Origin: Bacteriovoracaceae bacterium
GTDB lineage: Bacteria > Bdellovibrionota > Bacteriovoracia > Bacteriovoracales > Bacteriovoracaceae
Assembly (NCBI GenBank): GCA_018060635.1
Contig: JAGOVR010000086.1
Coordinates: 1 to 6,463 of the forward strand
DNA: 6,463 bases
Direction of reading: 5' to 3'
Shown: positions 1 through 5,782 of the stretch, in pieces
Layout: the number at the start of each line of letters is the position of its first letter
Numbering within the stretch: the first letter of the stretch is position 1
Notes under the pieces: generated by a model
What the model saw: only the letters and a program-made list of their open reading frames with translations
What the model was told of the DNA's origin: nothing
Databases searched by the model: none
Translations under genes and position numbers: made by a program

Positions 1-1
1 A

Positions 2-862
2 GATATGGGCTCTGCTCAGTTTATAAAACAACATTTTTCAGATAAAAAAATACAGTTAATTTTAGAAAATGCTCATCATAATTTGAAAAGTATTTTAACC
101 CAATGTGACTATTGGGGAAAACAATTAGAGCGAGTGATATTATCTTTAGAATTACCCCAAGAAATTCTTGGTCAATATGTGAAGTCCATTCATGAGAGGG
201 GTGTGCAGACAGAGATTTTATCTTTAGGAAGGATTTTACTTTTTTATAGCCCTCGTAAGCTTTTGTCTCCTCTCGAAATTTCTCAAGAACAGTTTGCCGC
301 AAGTGAAGAAAGTCCTCATAAAGGTTTTCCTGTTATTCAAAATAGTCATGGAACTTTTATGTTTCATACCAAAGATTTTTTCTTAATGGATAAGATTTCG
401 GAATTGGACAGTATGGGTATGGATTTTGTTCGCATTGATTTACGCTTTGGGAAAGATAAATCTCTTTTGAAATTACTCGCAAATCCCCAAGAGCTTAAAG
501 AGCAGTATCCTGTGAGTACAATGCAAAGTTTTTTTCGCAGTAATCAGACAGATAAAATATTTTCAAGACTTAAAAACTCTCATACACAAAGATTAGATGC
601 TTTTTTTGTGGGAGTTGTTTTAGATGGCGATCCTGCAGAGCCGCTTTATATTTTAGTTAAGAATCATAAGATTAATTTACAATTAGGCCAGACATTGCAC
701 GTAATAACTCCTCAAGGAAAAGAAAAAAATATTGTGTTAGATTTTATGCAAAATACACAAGGAGAAAAGTTACAGAAGCTAGAAGGGGAGCGCATCCTTT
801 TGATTCCGCGCAAGGGCGCAATCCCTGCTGGTTCCGCTATTTACGTGGAACAAATAAAATGA
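2..862 (+). CDS. U32-family peptidase-like protein, 5'-truncated by window edge
   Basis: The last 286 codons of a U32-family protein; the frame is open to base 2. Numbering from the Met at base 5, seen features are a strand/turn resembling the U32 pattern 'nlE..nhNl' (residues 18-27), then 'LERVILSLELP' (41-51), the family's 'R-V-x-L-S-x-E-L' signature. Next come 'TEILSLGRILLFYSPRKLL' (69-87), matching the usual 'vfv-GR-PL-ys-Rc-L' segment, and 'MDFVRIDLR' (139-147), matching the conserved 'd.lRID.R/KIEgR' strand. Residues 198-285 look like the small beta-barrel C-terminal domain of U32 proteins. The Met at base 5 is probably internal: the family has an N-terminal barrel region before this point, and no ribosome site can be judged from four bases. 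U32 members include proteases/collagenases, RNA hydroxylation factors (RlhA, TrhP) and the quinone hydroxylation factors UbiU/UbiV. Only one Cys (residue 34) is present, so the four-Cys Fe-S cluster of the UbiU/V type looks absent; the exact role is unknown. It overlaps the next gene by ATGA. Confidence 0.8.
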   Translation, partial: DMGSAQFIKQHFSDKKIQLILENAHHNLKSILTQCDYWGKQLERVILSLELPQEILGQYVKSIHERGVQTEILSLGRILLFYSPRKLLSPLEISQEQFAASEESPHKGFPVIQNSHGTFMFHTKDFFLMDKISELDSMGMDFVRIDLRFGKDKSLLKLLANPQELKEQYPVSTMQSFFRSNQTDKIFSRLKNSHTQRLDAFFVGVVLDGDPAEPLYILVKNHKINLQLGQTLHVITPQGKEKNIVLDFMQNTQGEKLQKLEGERILLIPRKGAIPAGSAIYVEQIK

Positions 863-1563
863 AAAAAAAGTTATATCTTATTCCCACTCCCTTGGATGAA
901 GAGGGAATTTTAGAACCTCAGGCTTTGAGCTTATTAATTGAGGCTTGTTTGCATCCTGAGCAAAATATTTTTGCTGTAGAAGAGCATAAAGTCGCACGGA
1001 GGCGTTGGATTAGATGGGGACTTCCTAGAGAAATGATTGAACATTTTGTAGAGTTTAATGAACATACACAAAAAATATTAGCTCCATCTTTGGTGCAAGA
1101 AATAGAAAAAGGAAAGAATGTTTTTCTTTTAAGTGATGGAGGCCTTCCCGCTTTTTGCGACCCTGGTCAAGATTTAGTAACACTCTGTCACCAGAGAAAA
1201 ATAAATATTACCTGTTCTTCTTTTCCTAATTCTACTATGCTGGCATTGGTCTTAAGTGGTTTCTCGCATCAGCAATTTTTCTTTGCAGGTTTTCCTCCTG
1301 TAGAAAGTGAGGAAAGGTTGAAATATTTACAAAAGATATTAAAATATTCTGAAACCATTATTCTCATGGACACTCCCTATCGATTAAAAAAACTCTTAGA
1401 GGAGCTTAAGATTCTCAATCTTAAGCGTTTTCTATTTGTGGGAATGGATTTAAATTTGCCGACACAAGAATATTTTTATGGCAATGTAAACGAAGCTTTA
1501 TTAAATATAACTCAGTTTAAACGAGAGTTTGTTTTAGTTATTTCTTCTTTAAAGGCATTATGA
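859..1563 (+). CDS. RsmI-like short SAM-dependent methyltransferase (tetrapyrrole methylase fold)
   Basis: A 234-residue protein of the corrin/porphyrin methylase superfamily, closest to 16S rRNA 2'-O-methyltransferase RsmI. In order: 'LYLIPTPL' (5-12) is the N-terminal strand and loop corresponding to RsmI 'lyvvaTPiGn'. 'VEEHKVARR' (40-48) sits where RsmI has 'aEDTR'. 'FNEH' (66-69) matches 'y.eHNE'. 'LSDGGLPAFCDPG' (91-103) is the hallmark SAM-binding 'vSDAGtP.isDPG' loop. 'FFAGFPP' (141-147) matches 'F.GFlP', and 'MDTPYRL' (170-176) matches 'yEsPhRl'. RsmI is usually about 280 residues; this protein lacks the C-terminal extension and carries 'PYR' and 'LPTQE' (200-204). These are features of a shorter subfamily that I recall mainly from Bacteroidota, so the substrate may not be the RsmI cytidine. 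The start at 859 overlaps the preceding stop (ATGA), and codons 2-4 form an eight-A run. It is probably cytoplasmic and translationally coupled to both neighbours. Substrate unproven. Confidence 0.82.
   Translation: MKKKLYLIPTPLDEEGILEPQALSLLIEACLHPEQNIFAVEEHKVARRRWIRWGLPREMIEHFVEFNEHTQKILAPSLVQEIEKGKNVFLLSDGGLPAFCDPGQDLVTLCHQRKINITCSSFPNSTMLALVLSGFSHQQFFFAGFPPVESEERLKYLQKILKYSETIILMDTPYRLKKLLEELKILNLKRFLFVGMDLNLPTQEYFYGNVNEALLNITQFKREFVLVISSLKAL
1404..1426 (+). repeat. Perfect 10-bp inverted repeat (hairpin) inside the methyltransferase gene
   Basis: The arms GCTTAAGATT (1404-1413) and AATCTTAAGC (1417-1426) are perfectly complementary around a three-base CTC loop, followed by GTTTTCT. The element sits about 130 bases upstream of the isomerase start. 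It may simply reflect the coded Leu-Lys...Leu-Lys peptide (codons CTT AAG at both ends). The short, interrupted T-run makes it a weak terminator candidate. The palindrome is certain; a function is not. Confidence 0.55.
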
Positions 1564-2573
1564 CTTCTAAACGCAAAAAAGATCATCTAGATTTAGTGAG
1601 TACATCTCAAACGGCTTCTATTTTAAAGGATGAGCGTTTTAATTATGAACCTCTCTTAGGAACTCATCCCTTAAGTTTAACTCAAGTAGAACAACCTTTT
1701 TTAGGAAAAAAAATTAAAGCACCACTTTGGGTCTCTAGTATGACGGGTGGAACCAAGATGGCAGGAATTTTAAATGTACGCTTGGCCCGTGCGTGTAAAA
1801 AATTTGGCATGGGGATGGGGCTAGGTTCCTGTCGTATTTTTTTACAAGAAAAAAAATACGCAAAAGATTTTAAGCTTCGTTCTGTGATTGGAGATGATCT
1901 GCCTTTTTATGCGAATTTGGGAATTGCTCAAGTAGAGCAAAATCTTTCTAGAGAAGGGATAAAAAAAATAACAGAAATGATTAAAAACTTAGAAGTAGAT
2001 GGTTTGATTATTCACATCAATCCCTTACAAGAATGGCTTCAACCAGAGGGTGATCGATTTTTAAAAACTCCTTTAGAAACCTTAAAAATTTTTTTAGATA
2101 AAGTTTCGTTTCCTGTAGTTGTCAAAGAAGTGGGGCATGGTTTTGGCCCAGAAAGCCTTAAAAGTTTATGGGAACTTCCTTTGCAAGGGATTGAACTGGC
2201 CGGTTTTGGTGGAACCAATTTTTCCTTACTAGAAATAAAACGAAAATCCTCCCAAATTCAAGGAGAAGAGGCCCTTTCTTACGTTGGGCATAGTTGCGAA
2301 GAAATGATAGAGATGATTAAACAAATTACCTCTAATAACGCAAAAAGTCATGACCTTGTTATTTCAGGAGGCATTAAGTCATTTTTAGATGGCCATTATC
2401 TTTTAAGCAAGTTAGCTTCCTTTCATCATAAAAATAGAGTTTCTGCAGTTTATGGACAGGCCTATGCTTTTTTGGAAAAAGCTAAAATTTCTTCTGAGGT
2501 TTTAGAATCTTTTATTGAAAAAGAACTTTTAGGACTACAAATGGCAAGGAGCTTCTTAAGACTTAAGGACTAG
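1560..2573 (+). CDS. fni: Type 2 isopentenyl-diphosphate delta-isomerase (FMN-dependent)
   Basis: Interconverts IPP and DMAPP using reduced FMN, NAD(P)H and Mg2+; a cytoplasmic TIM-barrel enzyme unrelated to the type 1 isomerase. The 337 residues match the family's usual 330-350. Visible signatures: 'RKKDH' (5-9), the N-terminal substrate-binding 'R-K-x-x-H'. 'SMTGGT' (60-65) followed by 'N..LA' (72-76) is the first flavin/substrate loop. 'GMGLGSCR' (85-92) corresponds to 'mgvGSqR'. 'HINPLQE' (152-158) is the hallmark 'H-x-N-x-x-Q-E' with catalytic Gln157 and Mg-binding Glu158, followed by 'QPEGDR' (161-166). 'VVKEVGHG' (187-194) carries the conserved Lys189. 'AGFGGTN' (214-220), then 'E..R' nearby, and 'SGGIK' (269-273) form the phosphate-binding loop of FMN. 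The last has Lys where Arg is usual. The start overlaps the previous stop (ATGA), and AAAGG at 1551-1555 is a plausible ribosome site. It is the first mevalonate-pathway gene of the run, one base from the reductase gene. Confidence 0.96.
   Translation: MTSKRKKDHLDLVSTSQTASILKDERFNYEPLLGTHPLSLTQVEQPFLGKKIKAPLWVSSMTGGTKMAGILNVRLARACKKFGMGMGLGSCRIFLQEKKYAKDFKLRSVIGDDLPFYANLGIAQVEQNLSREGIKKITEMIKNLEVDGLIIHINPLQEWLQPEGDRFLKTPLETLKIFLDKVSFPVVVKEVGHGFGPESLKSLWELPLQGIELAGFGGTNFSLLEIKRKSSQIQGEEALSYVGHSCEEMIEMIKQITSNNAKSHDLVISGGIKSFLDGHYLLSKLASFHHKNRVSAVYGQAYAFLEKAKISSEVLESFIEKELLGLQMARSFLRLKD
1833..1860 (+). repeat. Perfect 11-bp A/T-rich inverted repeat inside the isomerase gene
   Basis: CGTA plus seven T (1833-1843) pairs exactly with seven A plus TACG (1850-1860) around a six-base loop. 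Nine of eleven pairs are A-T, so the hairpin would be weak, and homopolymer runs are common in this sequence. It may be chance; no function is claimed. Confidence 0.4.
2565..2569 (+). promoter_or_regulatory. Shine-Dalgarno of HMG-CoA reductase gene
   Basis: AAGGA lies five bases upstream of the ATG at 2575, inside the last codons of the isomerase gene. It confirms the reductase start and shows the host uses Shine-Dalgarno initiation. Part of it (AAG) also falls in a CTTAAG palindrome that can pair with nearby copies. Confidence 0.7.
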
Positions 2574-2574
2574 T

Positions 2575-3918
2575 ATGCTTAAGAGTGTTTGTGGCTTCTC
2601 TAAAATGGGGAAAGATGAAAAGTTAAAGTGGTTGGCCAGCCAGTTTGAAGGTTCTTTGCAAGAGCGCTTTACTAAAATAAAAAAATATTGGAATAGCGAC
2701 ATTGAAGAGCAGAAGACTTTTGATGAAATTAGTGAAAATACCATCACTAATTATTATATGCCCTATAGCATTGCCCCTAATTTATTAGTGAATGAGAAAA
2801 TGTATCATGTTCCTATGGTGATAGAAGAAAGTTCTGTCGTAGCGGCGGCATCATCAGGGGCCAAATTTTGGATGGCACGAGGAGGGATTTCTGCTCAAGT
2901 TCTTTCTACTAAAAAATATGGACAAATTCATTTTTTGTGGAAAGGCGAGAGTTTAAAACTACAGCATTTTGTTGAAAAAAATAAGATTAAATTTATTCAA
3001 GAAATGCATCCTCTTACTAAAAATATGCAAAATAGAGGTGGAGGAATTTTATCCATTGAGCTTAAAGATTATAATAGTCAAGAGCCGAACTATTATCAGT
3101 TAGAAGTAGGATTTGAAACCTGTGATGCCATGGGTGCTAACTTTATTAATACGGTTTTAGAATCTATGGCCAAAATATTTGTTCAGTCTTGTATGCAAGA
3201 AGATTCATTTTCTGATACAGAAAAAAATCCCGATATTCTCATGTGCATTCTCACTAACTATAATCCTGAATGTGTGGTGCGAGCAGAGGTTCGTTGTTCT
3301 ATCGAAGAGTTAGGTTCTTTTGCTTATGGTGATAAGCCAGATGTTTATATGAGTGCTGAAGAATTTGCTGAGCGTTTTACACAGGCCATTCGTATTACTA
3401 AGTTTGATGTGAAAAGGGCTGTGACTAGTAATAAAGGAATTTTTAATGGAGTGGATGCAGTAGCCTTGGCTACGGGCAATGATTTTAGAGCTATTGAAGC
3501 AGGTGCCCATGCCTATGCGGCTCGTGAGGGACAATATCAAGGATTATCGTACGCACGAATAGAAAATAATAATTTTATTTTTGGATTAGAACTTCCGCTT
3601 AGTGTTGGAACTTTGGGTGGAGTTACATCTTTGCATCCGTTAGCACAAACATCATTGGAACTTTTAGGTCGCCCTCATGCCAATGAACTTATGATGATTA
3701 TGGCCGCCACAGGACTGGTGCAACATTTTACAGCGGTGAGAGCTTTGGTGACCACAGGTATTCAACGTGGGCATATGCAACTGCATCTTTTAAATATTTT
3801 ACATCAATTGGCCGCAAATAAAGATGAACAATCTATGGCACAGAAATTTTTTATGGGTAAAACAATTTCTTTCTCCACCGTGAGAGATTTTCTTAATACT
3901 ATTCGTAATATTCAATAA
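2575..3918 (+). CDS. mvaA: Hydroxymethylglutaryl-CoA reductase, class II
   Basis: Four-electron reduction of HMG-CoA to mevalonate with NAD(P)H. The protein is 447 residues, within the 420-450 range of soluble bacterial class II enzymes, with no membrane domain. Seen: 'GFSKM' (7-11) near the start corresponds to the N-terminal helix of class II enzymes, which supports the start at 2575. 'SENTITNY' (53-60) matches 'iENvIG'. 'VPMVIEESSVVAAAS' (79-93) contains the catalytic Glu (Glu85 by alignment from memory). 'DAMGAN' (184-189) is the dinucleotide-binding signature. 'TSNKGIFNGVDAV' (284-296) carries catalytic Lys287, and 'ATGNDFRAIEAGAHAYA' (299-315) carries catalytic Asp303. 'GIQRGHMQLH' (395-404) has the general-acid His400. 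All four catalytic residues are intact. The class II group is often auto-named 'degradative' after the Pseudomonas mevalonii enzyme, but the neighbours here point to biosynthesis. The start lies one base after the isomerase stop, with AAGGA at 2565-2569 as ribosome site. Confidence 0.97.
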   Translation: MLKSVCGFSKMGKDEKLKWLASQFEGSLQERFTKIKKYWNSDIEEQKTFDEISENTITNYYMPYSIAPNLLVNEKMYHVPMVIEESSVVAAASSGAKFWMARGGISAQVLSTKKYGQIHFLWKGESLKLQHFVEKNKIKFIQEMHPLTKNMQNRGGGILSIELKDYNSQEPNYYQLEVGFETCDAMGANFINTVLESMAKIFVQSCMQEDSFSDTEKNPDILMCILTNYNPECVVRAEVRCSIEELGSFAYGDKPDVYMSAEEFAERFTQAIRITKFDVKRAVTSNKGIFNGVDAVALATGNDFRAIEAGAHAYAAREGQYQGLSYARIENNNFIFGLELPLSVGTLGGVTSLHPLAQTSLELLGRPHANELMMIMAATGLVQHFTAVRALVTTGIQRGHMQLHLLNILHQLAANKDEQSMAQKFFMGKTISFSTVRDFLNTIRNIQ

Positions 3919-3920
3919 TC

Positions 3921-4817
3921 ATGAACACTTTTTATGCCCATGGAAAATTACTTCTGACGGGGGAATATGTTGTGATAGACGGGGCGAAAGCTTTGGCTAT
4001 TCCTTTAAAAAAAGGACAATCACTTCATGTCAGGGAATTAGAGACAAAACAAGGTAAAATTTTTTTGCAGGCAAAAAAGGAAAATGATGAGGCTTGGCTT
4101 TCCTATGAAATTGATTATAAAAAGAAACCAACGAATACTGATGATAAGATTTGTCATATTATTTTTAACGCACAGAAATTAAATCCCACTTTTTTAAAAG
4201 AAAGTAGAGACTATCAAGTAGAAACAAAACTGGAATTCTCACCAGAGTTTGGTTGGGGAAGCAGTGCTACTCTTTATGCCCTTATTTCTCAGTGGGCCCA
4301 AGTAAGTGCCCTAGATCTTTTTTTCTCTTTAGAAGAGGGTTCAGGTTATGATGTGGCTTGTGCTTTATCGCAAGAGAGTATTATTTATCAGAAACAAGAA
4401 AATCCTCATTGGGAGAAAGCCTTCTTTGATCCTTTATTTAAGGAACATCTTTACTTCCTCTATTTAGGGAAAAAAGAAAAAACAGAAAAAGCGATTAATG
4501 AATATAAAAATAAAATAACGAGAAGCGAGGAAGTAGTAAGAGTTATTTCACAGTTAACTGTTGATATGATAAAGACAAAACAGTTACAAAATTTTGAGAG
4601 CTTAATAAAGATACATGAAGAAATTATGAGTGCATACTTGAAAAAAACTAAAATAAAAGAAAAGTTTTCTTCTTTTTGGGGAGAGATGAAATCGCTAGGC
4701 GCATGGGGCGGTGATTTTGCCTTAGTAACAAGTCTTAGAAGTTTTACAGAGACTCAGAGTTTTTTTAAACAGCACGGACTACAAATTCTTCTTCCGTACT
4801 CTGAGGTTGCACTATGA
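3921..4817 (+). CDS. GYDIA-type GHMP kinase, probable phosphomevalonate kinase
   Basis: A 298-residue GHMP-superfamily small-molecule kinase. Motif 1 is 'HGKLLLTGEYVVIDGAKAL' (7-25). The ATP loop is 'GWGSSA' (111-116), a variant of 'GLGSSA' without the usual upstream Pro-rich turn. 'GSGYDVA' (140-146) holds the probable catalytic Asp144, and motif 3 is 'KSLGAWGGDFALV' (257-269). The sequence closely recalls a Bacteroidota family named after its Gly-Tyr-Asp-Ile-Ala motif, which has no agreed substrate. Motif 1 ('GK-L...GEY-V'), the 'GSG-Y/F-DVA...iYq' segment and the 'GA-GGD' ending resemble phosphomevalonate kinases of the Erg8/MvaK2 group more than mevalonate kinases, as I remember those families. 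The operon also has a separate mevalonate kinase and a complete decarboxylase, leaving exactly the phosphomevalonate kinase step unfilled; hence the inference. The start is fixed because motif 1 begins at residue 7. It lies two bases after the reductase stop with no clear Shine-Dalgarno, so translational reinitiation is likely. The function is inferred; the fold is certain. Confidence 0.88.
   Translation: MNTFYAHGKLLLTGEYVVIDGAKALAIPLKKGQSLHVRELETKQGKIFLQAKKENDEAWLSYEIDYKKKPTNTDDKICHIIFNAQKLNPTFLKESRDYQVETKLEFSPEFGWGSSATLYALISQWAQVSALDLFFSLEEGSGYDVACALSQESIIYQKQENPHWEKAFFDPLFKEHLYFLYLGKKEKTEKAINEYKNKITRSEEVVRVISQLTVDMIKTKQLQNFESLIKIHEEIMSAYLKKTKIKEKFSSFWGEMKSLGAWGGDFALVTSLRSFTETQSFFKQHGLQILLPYSEVAL
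4803..4806 (+). promoter_or_regulatory. Shine-Dalgarno of diphosphomevalonate decarboxylase gene
   Basis: GAGG lies seven bases before the ATG at 4814, within the end of the upstream kinase gene. Together with the ATGA overlap it fixes the start and suggests coupled translation. Confidence 0.6.
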
Positions 4818-5782
4818 AAAAGATAGAATGGGAAGCTCCTTCTAATATTGCTATTATTAAATATTGGGGAAAAAAAGAAAATCAAATCCCTCAAAATGTA
4901 TCTGTTAGTTTTTCTCTAAAAAATTGTAAGACTCGTATGAGCTTAAGTTATGAACCGCAAGAGAGATTCTCCTTAGACTTTTTATTAGCAGGCAAGCTTC
5001 ATGAAAAATTTGAAGATAAAATAAGAAAAAATGTTTTATTTTTTGCACAGACTCAAAAGATAGACCTTCCTTATAAATTAAAAATTGAGAGTGAAAATAC
5101 ATTTCCTCATTCGGCAGGGATTGCCTCTTCGGCTTCCAGTCAAGCGGCTTTAAGTTTATGTCTTCAAAGTTTGGTACAAGAACGTTTAGATTTAAAAGAA
5201 GTTTCCAAGCTGGCCCGAAATTTTTCAGGAAGTGCCTGCCGTTCTCTTTATGCAGGCTGGAATGAGTGGGGATTTGAGAGTTTAGAATATGCTACACCTC
5301 TTAAAAATATTCATCCTCTCTTCCAAACTATTTGTGATAGCGTTTTAGTGGTGGATCCCACTGAAAAAAAGGTATTGAGTAGTCAGGGTCATCAAAGTAT
5401 GGAGGGGCATCCCTATGCATCCGCACGTTATAGTGAAGCTAATAAAAATGCTAAAAATTTAATATCTATACTACAAACAGGAAATTGGAATGAGTTTACA
5501 CAAATAGCGCAAGCAGAAGCTTTGCACCTTCATAGTCTCATGCTGACAGCTTTAGTTCCTTATACGTTACTTAAACCTCATACGTGGGAAATTTTAAATA
5601 GAATAATGAACGCACAAGATAAAATAAAGATGACATTTACTTTAGATGCAGGCCCAAATGTTCATCTTCTTTATCCTTTGGAAGAAAAAGAAAAAGTTTT
5701 AAGATTTATTAAAGAAGAGCTTAGTTCTTTTTTTGAATTTCAAATTGATGACGAGATCGGAGTTGGTCCATGCAAGTTATAG
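4814..5782 (+). CDS. mvaD: Diphosphomevalonate decarboxylase
   Basis: ATP-dependent decarboxylation of 5-diphosphomevalonate to IPP; a cytoplasmic GHMP-fold enzyme. The 322 residues fit the family (about 310-400). Seen: 'SNIAIIKYWGKK' (10-21), the family signature with Lys16 equivalent to yeast Lys18. 'PQNVSVSFSL' (26-35) matches 'P.N.SiS.tL'. 'HSAGIASSASS' (99-109) is the ATP-binding loop and its Ser residues. 'SGSACRS' (138-144) has the substrate-binding Arg143 and Ser residues. 'TLDAGPN' (276-282) has catalytic Asp278, equivalent to yeast Asp302. Retention of this Asp and Lys16 argues for a true diphosphomevalonate decarboxylase. Mevalonate-3-kinase or other archaeal-type relatives that lose these residues are less likely. 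The 'WNEWGFESLEYATPL' region (149-163) and general layout resemble Bacteroidota versions. The start overlaps the kinase stop as ATGA, and GAGG (4803-4806) lies seven bases upstream of the ATG. Its 3' end overlaps the next gene by 13 bases. Confidence 0.96.
   Translation: MKKIEWEAPSNIAIIKYWGKKENQIPQNVSVSFSLKNCKTRMSLSYEPQERFSLDFLLAGKLHEKFEDKIRKNVLFFAQTQKIDLPYKLKIESENTFPHSAGIASSASSQAALSLCLQSLVQERLDLKEVSKLARNFSGSACRSLYAGWNEWGFESLEYATPLKNIHPLFQTICDSVLVVDPTEKKVLSSQGHQSMEGHPYASARYSEANKNAKNLISILQTGNWNEFTQIAQAEALHLHSLMLTALVPYTLLKPHTWEILNRIMNAQDKIKMTFTLDAGPNVHLLYPLEEKEKVLRFIKEELSSFFEFQIDDEIGVGPCKL
5759..5762 (+). promoter_or_regulatory. Shine-Dalgarno of mevalonate kinase-like gene
   Basis: GGAG lies seven bases before the ATG at 5770, inside the decarboxylase coding region. 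It decides the start of the truncated kinase, which overlaps the upstream gene by 13 bases. Confidence 0.65.

Noticed and set aside
21..302. Minus-strand open frame of 93 codons within the U32 gene
   Set aside because: It lies wholly inside a well-supported plus-strand gene, shows no recognisable family motif, and its composition fits the antisense of A+T-rich coding DNA.
862..869. Eight-A run at codons 2-4 of the methyltransferase as a programmed slippage site
   Set aside because: Lys-rich N-termini in A+T-rich genomes give such runs often, and no alternative frame of interest is reached by slipping.
2556..2747. Minus-strand open frame of 63 codons at the start of the reductase gene
   Set aside because: It is antisense to the isomerase end and conserved reductase N-terminus; it has no recognisable domain, and its hydrophobic look comes from the complement of Lys/Glu-rich codons.
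3310..3540. Minus-strand open frame of 76 codons inside the reductase gene
   Set aside because: It is antisense to the catalytic Lys/Asp region, which is strongly constrained on the plus strand; no independent evidence.
4905..5102. Minus-strand open frame of 65 codons inside the decarboxylase gene
   Set aside because: It is a shadow of the plus-strand gene with no recognisable motif.
4814..5782. Possible mevalonate-3-kinase or phosphomevalonate decarboxylase instead of the classical decarboxylase
   Set aside because: The Asp in 'TLDAGPN' (278), Lys16 and Arg143 are all kept, which fits the classical diphosphomevalonate decarboxylase.
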